From Desulfonatronospira sp. (GTDB lineage Bacteria; Desulfobacterota; Desulfovibrionia; Desulfovibrionales; Desulfonatronovibrionaceae): a stretch of DNA of 5,473 nucleotides. A model generated the notes under the pieces. It saw only the letters and a program-made list of their open reading frames with translations. It searched no databases and was not told the origin of the DNA. This document shows positions 3,403 through 5,473 of the stretch, in pieces. Numbering within the stretch: position 1 is the first letter of the stretch; each line of letters opens with the position of its first letter. The translations under genes and the position numbers were made by a program. The stretch covers positions 1 through 5,473 of the forward strand of contig PWSL01000244.1 of assembly GCA_003563255.1 (NCBI GenBank), read 5' to 3'.

Positions 3403-5473
3403 ATGAAAAATATGAAAATCAAAACTCAGCTCAAGCTGGGTATAGCAGGGGTTCTGCTGCTGGTTGCAGTGCTGGCGGTATTGTCCTGGATTCAGACAGA
3501 CAGGCTCTGGCGTCAGACACAGGTACTTTATGACCATCCCCTGGAAGTCAGAAGGGCTATAGGCAATTTAAAGTCAGACATCCTGGTCATCCACTGGGGA
3601 ATGGAGGAACTGTTTGCGCATTACACTCCCGGCAGCATGCAGCGGCTTCTGCCCCTGATTGAGTCCCGCGAGGCAAGTGCCAAAGCACAGTTTGATATCC
3701 TGCTTGACCGGTATTCAGGGGATAGAGCAGAAATTGAGCTGTTGTACCAGACCGTAGAAGAGTGCCGGGCCAACCGGGAACAGGTTGTCAGCCTGATGCA
3801 GGCTGGAGATATTGACCAGGCCCAGGCCATCAATATTCATTCAGAATCCGGCCCCGATACCCCCCACCTGCAGAGGGTCATGGAGCTCCTGCAGAATGTA
3901 GATGACTCTTCACATGATTTTGCAGAACAGTACTACAGTAACGCATCAGATTATTACAGGGACATGGTCCGGCAGATGATTGCTGCAGTCTCTGCCATCA
4001 TTCTTCTTTCGGCTGCTGTGGGCCTGATGCTTTACAGACGAATCAACCTTCCTCTTAAAGAATTGACTACGCTGACGGACAATTATCGTAAAGGTGATTT
4101 CACTGTGCGCAGCCATAATGAATCCAGCAATGAAATCGGCCTGCTTGCCGGGGGGTTCAACCAGATGGCGGCGACCATATCTCATGAGATGCAGATGCGG
4201 GCAATTAATGAACAGATATCTGAAACTCTCTTGAGCACAAATGACCTTGACGTCTTCAGAAAAAACCTCCTGAGGCAGCTTGTTGATCTTACAGATTCCC
4301 AGATGGGAGCATATTTTCGGCGCAATGCCGGGGATAATGTTTTTGAGCCTTTTACATCCATAGGGCTGGACCACAAAATGCTTAAACCTTTTGATGTCGC
4401 CACCCTTGAAGGCCAGCTGGGCACAATCGTTTCTACAGGAAAAATGACCCTGCTCCGTGATATTCCTGAAGACTCTGTCTTTCATTTCAGAACCTTTGCA
4501 GGCACTCTGCAGCCCAGGGAAATGATCAGTTTTCCTGTGATTCTTGATAATGTAGTCAGGGGAGTCATCTGCCTGGCCCGCATCAAACCTTACACCAGGG
4601 TTGCAGTTGAGAGCATGAATCAGCCCTGGTCCAAGCTGGTGCATACCGTATTCGCCAATCTTAAGGCCAGTGAACAGACCCGGCGGTTATCCGAAGAACT
4701 GGCTGACAATAATCAGGAACTTCAGGCACAGCAGGAGGAATTGCAGGCCCAGGGGACAGAAATGCTGAAACAGACCGAGGAATTGAAGGCTCAGAATGCG
4801 GAACTGGAGCAGCAGCGACTGGCTGTTGAAGAGGCCACCCGTCTCAAAAGCCAGTTTTTATCCAATATGAGTCACGAACTGCGTACTCCGCTGAATTCTG
4901 TAATGGCTCTTTCCCGGGTACTGATGATGCAGGCAGGAAATAAACTGAGTGAAGAAGAGTCCGGGTATCTGGAGATTATCCAGCGCAATGGAAAAAATCT
5001 GCTGGCCCTGATCAATGACATTCTGGACCTTTCCAAAATCGAGGCCGGCAGGATGGACCTCAACCCCAGATCTTTTGCCCTGGGTCATACCCTGGAAAAC
5101 ATTGTGGAGAGCCTCCTGCCCCTGGCCCGGGAGAAGCAGATAGAGCTCATCCATGATATTCCATCGGATATTCCAGCCATTGAAAGCGATGAAATCCGTG
5201 TTTCCCAGATCCTGCAGAATCTGATCAGCAACGCAGTCAAGTTCACTGACTCGGGCACTGTTTCCGTTTCTGTACGTTGTGACCAGGAAAAAATATTTGT
5301 GCGGGTTGAGGATACCGGAATCGGCATTGAAGAAAGTGATTTGCCGCATATTTTTGACGAATTCCGCCAGGTGGACGGATCTTCAGCCAGAAGACACGAG
5401 GGCACAGGCCTGGGCCTGACCATAGCCCATAAGGCAGCCAGAATGCTTGGCGGAGACTTGTCTGCAGAAAGCA
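3403..5473 (+). CDS. Membrane sensor histidine kinase, 4HB-HAMP-GAF-like-HisKA-HATPase (3' end outside window)
   Basis: An inner-membrane sensor kinase; 690 codons are visible and the frame is still open at the window end. Membrane segment 1 is about 12-30. The periplasmic region 31-191 is helical and starts YDHPLEVRRAIGNLKSDI, resembling four-helix-bundle (MCP-like) sensors. Membrane segment 2 is 192-211. A HAMP domain (about 212-264, RINLPLKEL...NEIGLL) follows, then a GAF-like domain (about 275-425). A long Gln/Glu-rich coiled coil follows (about 427-480, ELQAQQEELQAQ). The H box FLSNMSHELRTPLN has His491; the N box QNLISNAVKF has Asn606/Asn610; the G1 box DTGIGI starts at Asp637; an F box IFDEFRQVD comes next; the G2 box GTGLGL starts at 667. 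The HATPase domain is a few residues short of its end. This architecture usually continues into receiver and HPt domains, so a hybrid kinase is likely but not shown. It follows cheR by 17 bp, in the same operon. Confidence 0.92.
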   Translation, partial: MKNMKIKTQLKLGIAGVLLLVAVLAVLSWIQTDRLWRQTQVLYDHPLEVRRAIGNLKSDILVIHWGMEELFAHYTPGSMQRLLPLIESREASAKAQFDILLDRYSGDRAEIELLYQTVEECRANREQVVSLMQAGDIDQAQAINIHSESGPDTPHLQRVMELLQNVDDSSHDFAEQYYSNASDYYRDMVRQMIAAVSAIILLSAAVGLMLYRRINLPLKELTTLTDNYRKGDFTVRSHNESSNEIGLLAGGFNQMAATISHEMQMRAINEQISETLLSTNDLDVFRKNLLRQLVDLTDSQMGAYFRRNAGDNVFEPFTSIGLDHKMLKPFDVATLEGQLGTIVSTGKMTLLRDIPEDSVFHFRTFAGTLQPREMISFPVILDNVVRGVICLARIKPYTRVAVESMNQPWSKLVHTVFANLKASEQTRRLSEELADNNQELQAQQEELQAQGTEMLKQTEELKAQNAELEQQRLAVEEATRLKSQFLSNMSHELRTPLNSVMALSRVLMMQAGNKLSEEESGYLEIIQRNGKNLLALINDILDLSKIEAGRMDLNPRSFALGHTLENIVESLLPLAREKQIELIHDIPSDIPAIESDEIRVSQILQNLISNAVKFTDSGTVSVSVRCDQEKIFVRVEDTGIGIEESDLPHIFDEFRQVDGSSARRHEGTGLGLTIAHKAARMLGGDLSAES

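Noticed and set aside
3946..4644. Minus-strand open frame of 232 codons opposite the membrane kinase
   Set aside because: The plus strand there encodes continuous HAMP and GAF-like sequence within a long kinase; the reverse frame lacks recognisable motifs.
4858..5349. Minus-strand open frame of 163 codons opposite the kinase domain
   Set aside because: It is antisense to the HisKA/HATPase region with its H, N and G1 boxes, a typical shadow frame.

Overview
The window looks like a chromosomal stretch from a free-living, roughly 50% GC Gram-negative bacterium with many signalling genes. The style of the dispersed hairpin repeats (GGGGACAGGCAC, CGTTCCCAGGCT and CCTGGATNCCGGC families) and the type of sensor kinases suggest a deltaproteobacterium (Desulfobacterota). 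This is an inference from pattern recognition; no rRNA or other marker gene is present to fix the taxon.

Layout. (1) 2-499: the 3' part of a cheW gene, nearly complete and missing only its first few codons. (2) 500 to about 1780: about 1.3 kb with almost no convincing coding sequence, packed with structured repeats. These are a hairpin behind cheW, a REP/BIME-like cluster (571-768), a MITE-like foldback with 23-bp perfect terminal inverted repeats (797-952), a short ORF with a strong ribosome binding site whose 3' end runs into a repeat (1223-1447), a second nested foldback (1378-1521), a 60-bp site resembling an integron attC (1545-1604), and a third GGGGACAGGC inverted repeat (1678-1770). 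(3) 1608-5473: three tightly spaced plus-strand genes. They are a cytoplasmic histidine kinase core whose N-terminal codons are made of repeat DNA, a CheR-type methyltransferase overlapping it by 4 bp (ATGA), and, 17 bp further on, a large membrane sensor kinase that runs off the window end.

How the genes fit together. CheW couples receptors to a CheA-type kinase, CheR methylates receptor glutamates, and the two HisKA/HATPase kinases are phosphorelay sensors. CheW plus CheR beside non-CheA kinases suggests an alternative chemosensory or phosphorelay locus rather than a canonical flagellar che operon. CheA, CheB and a receptor are not visible here. The most notable structural point is that a mobile, repeat-rich segment lies exactly between cheW and the kinase. 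The first kinase appears to have lost its sensor domain at that junction: recognisable kinase sequence begins within a few codons of the end of a repeat.
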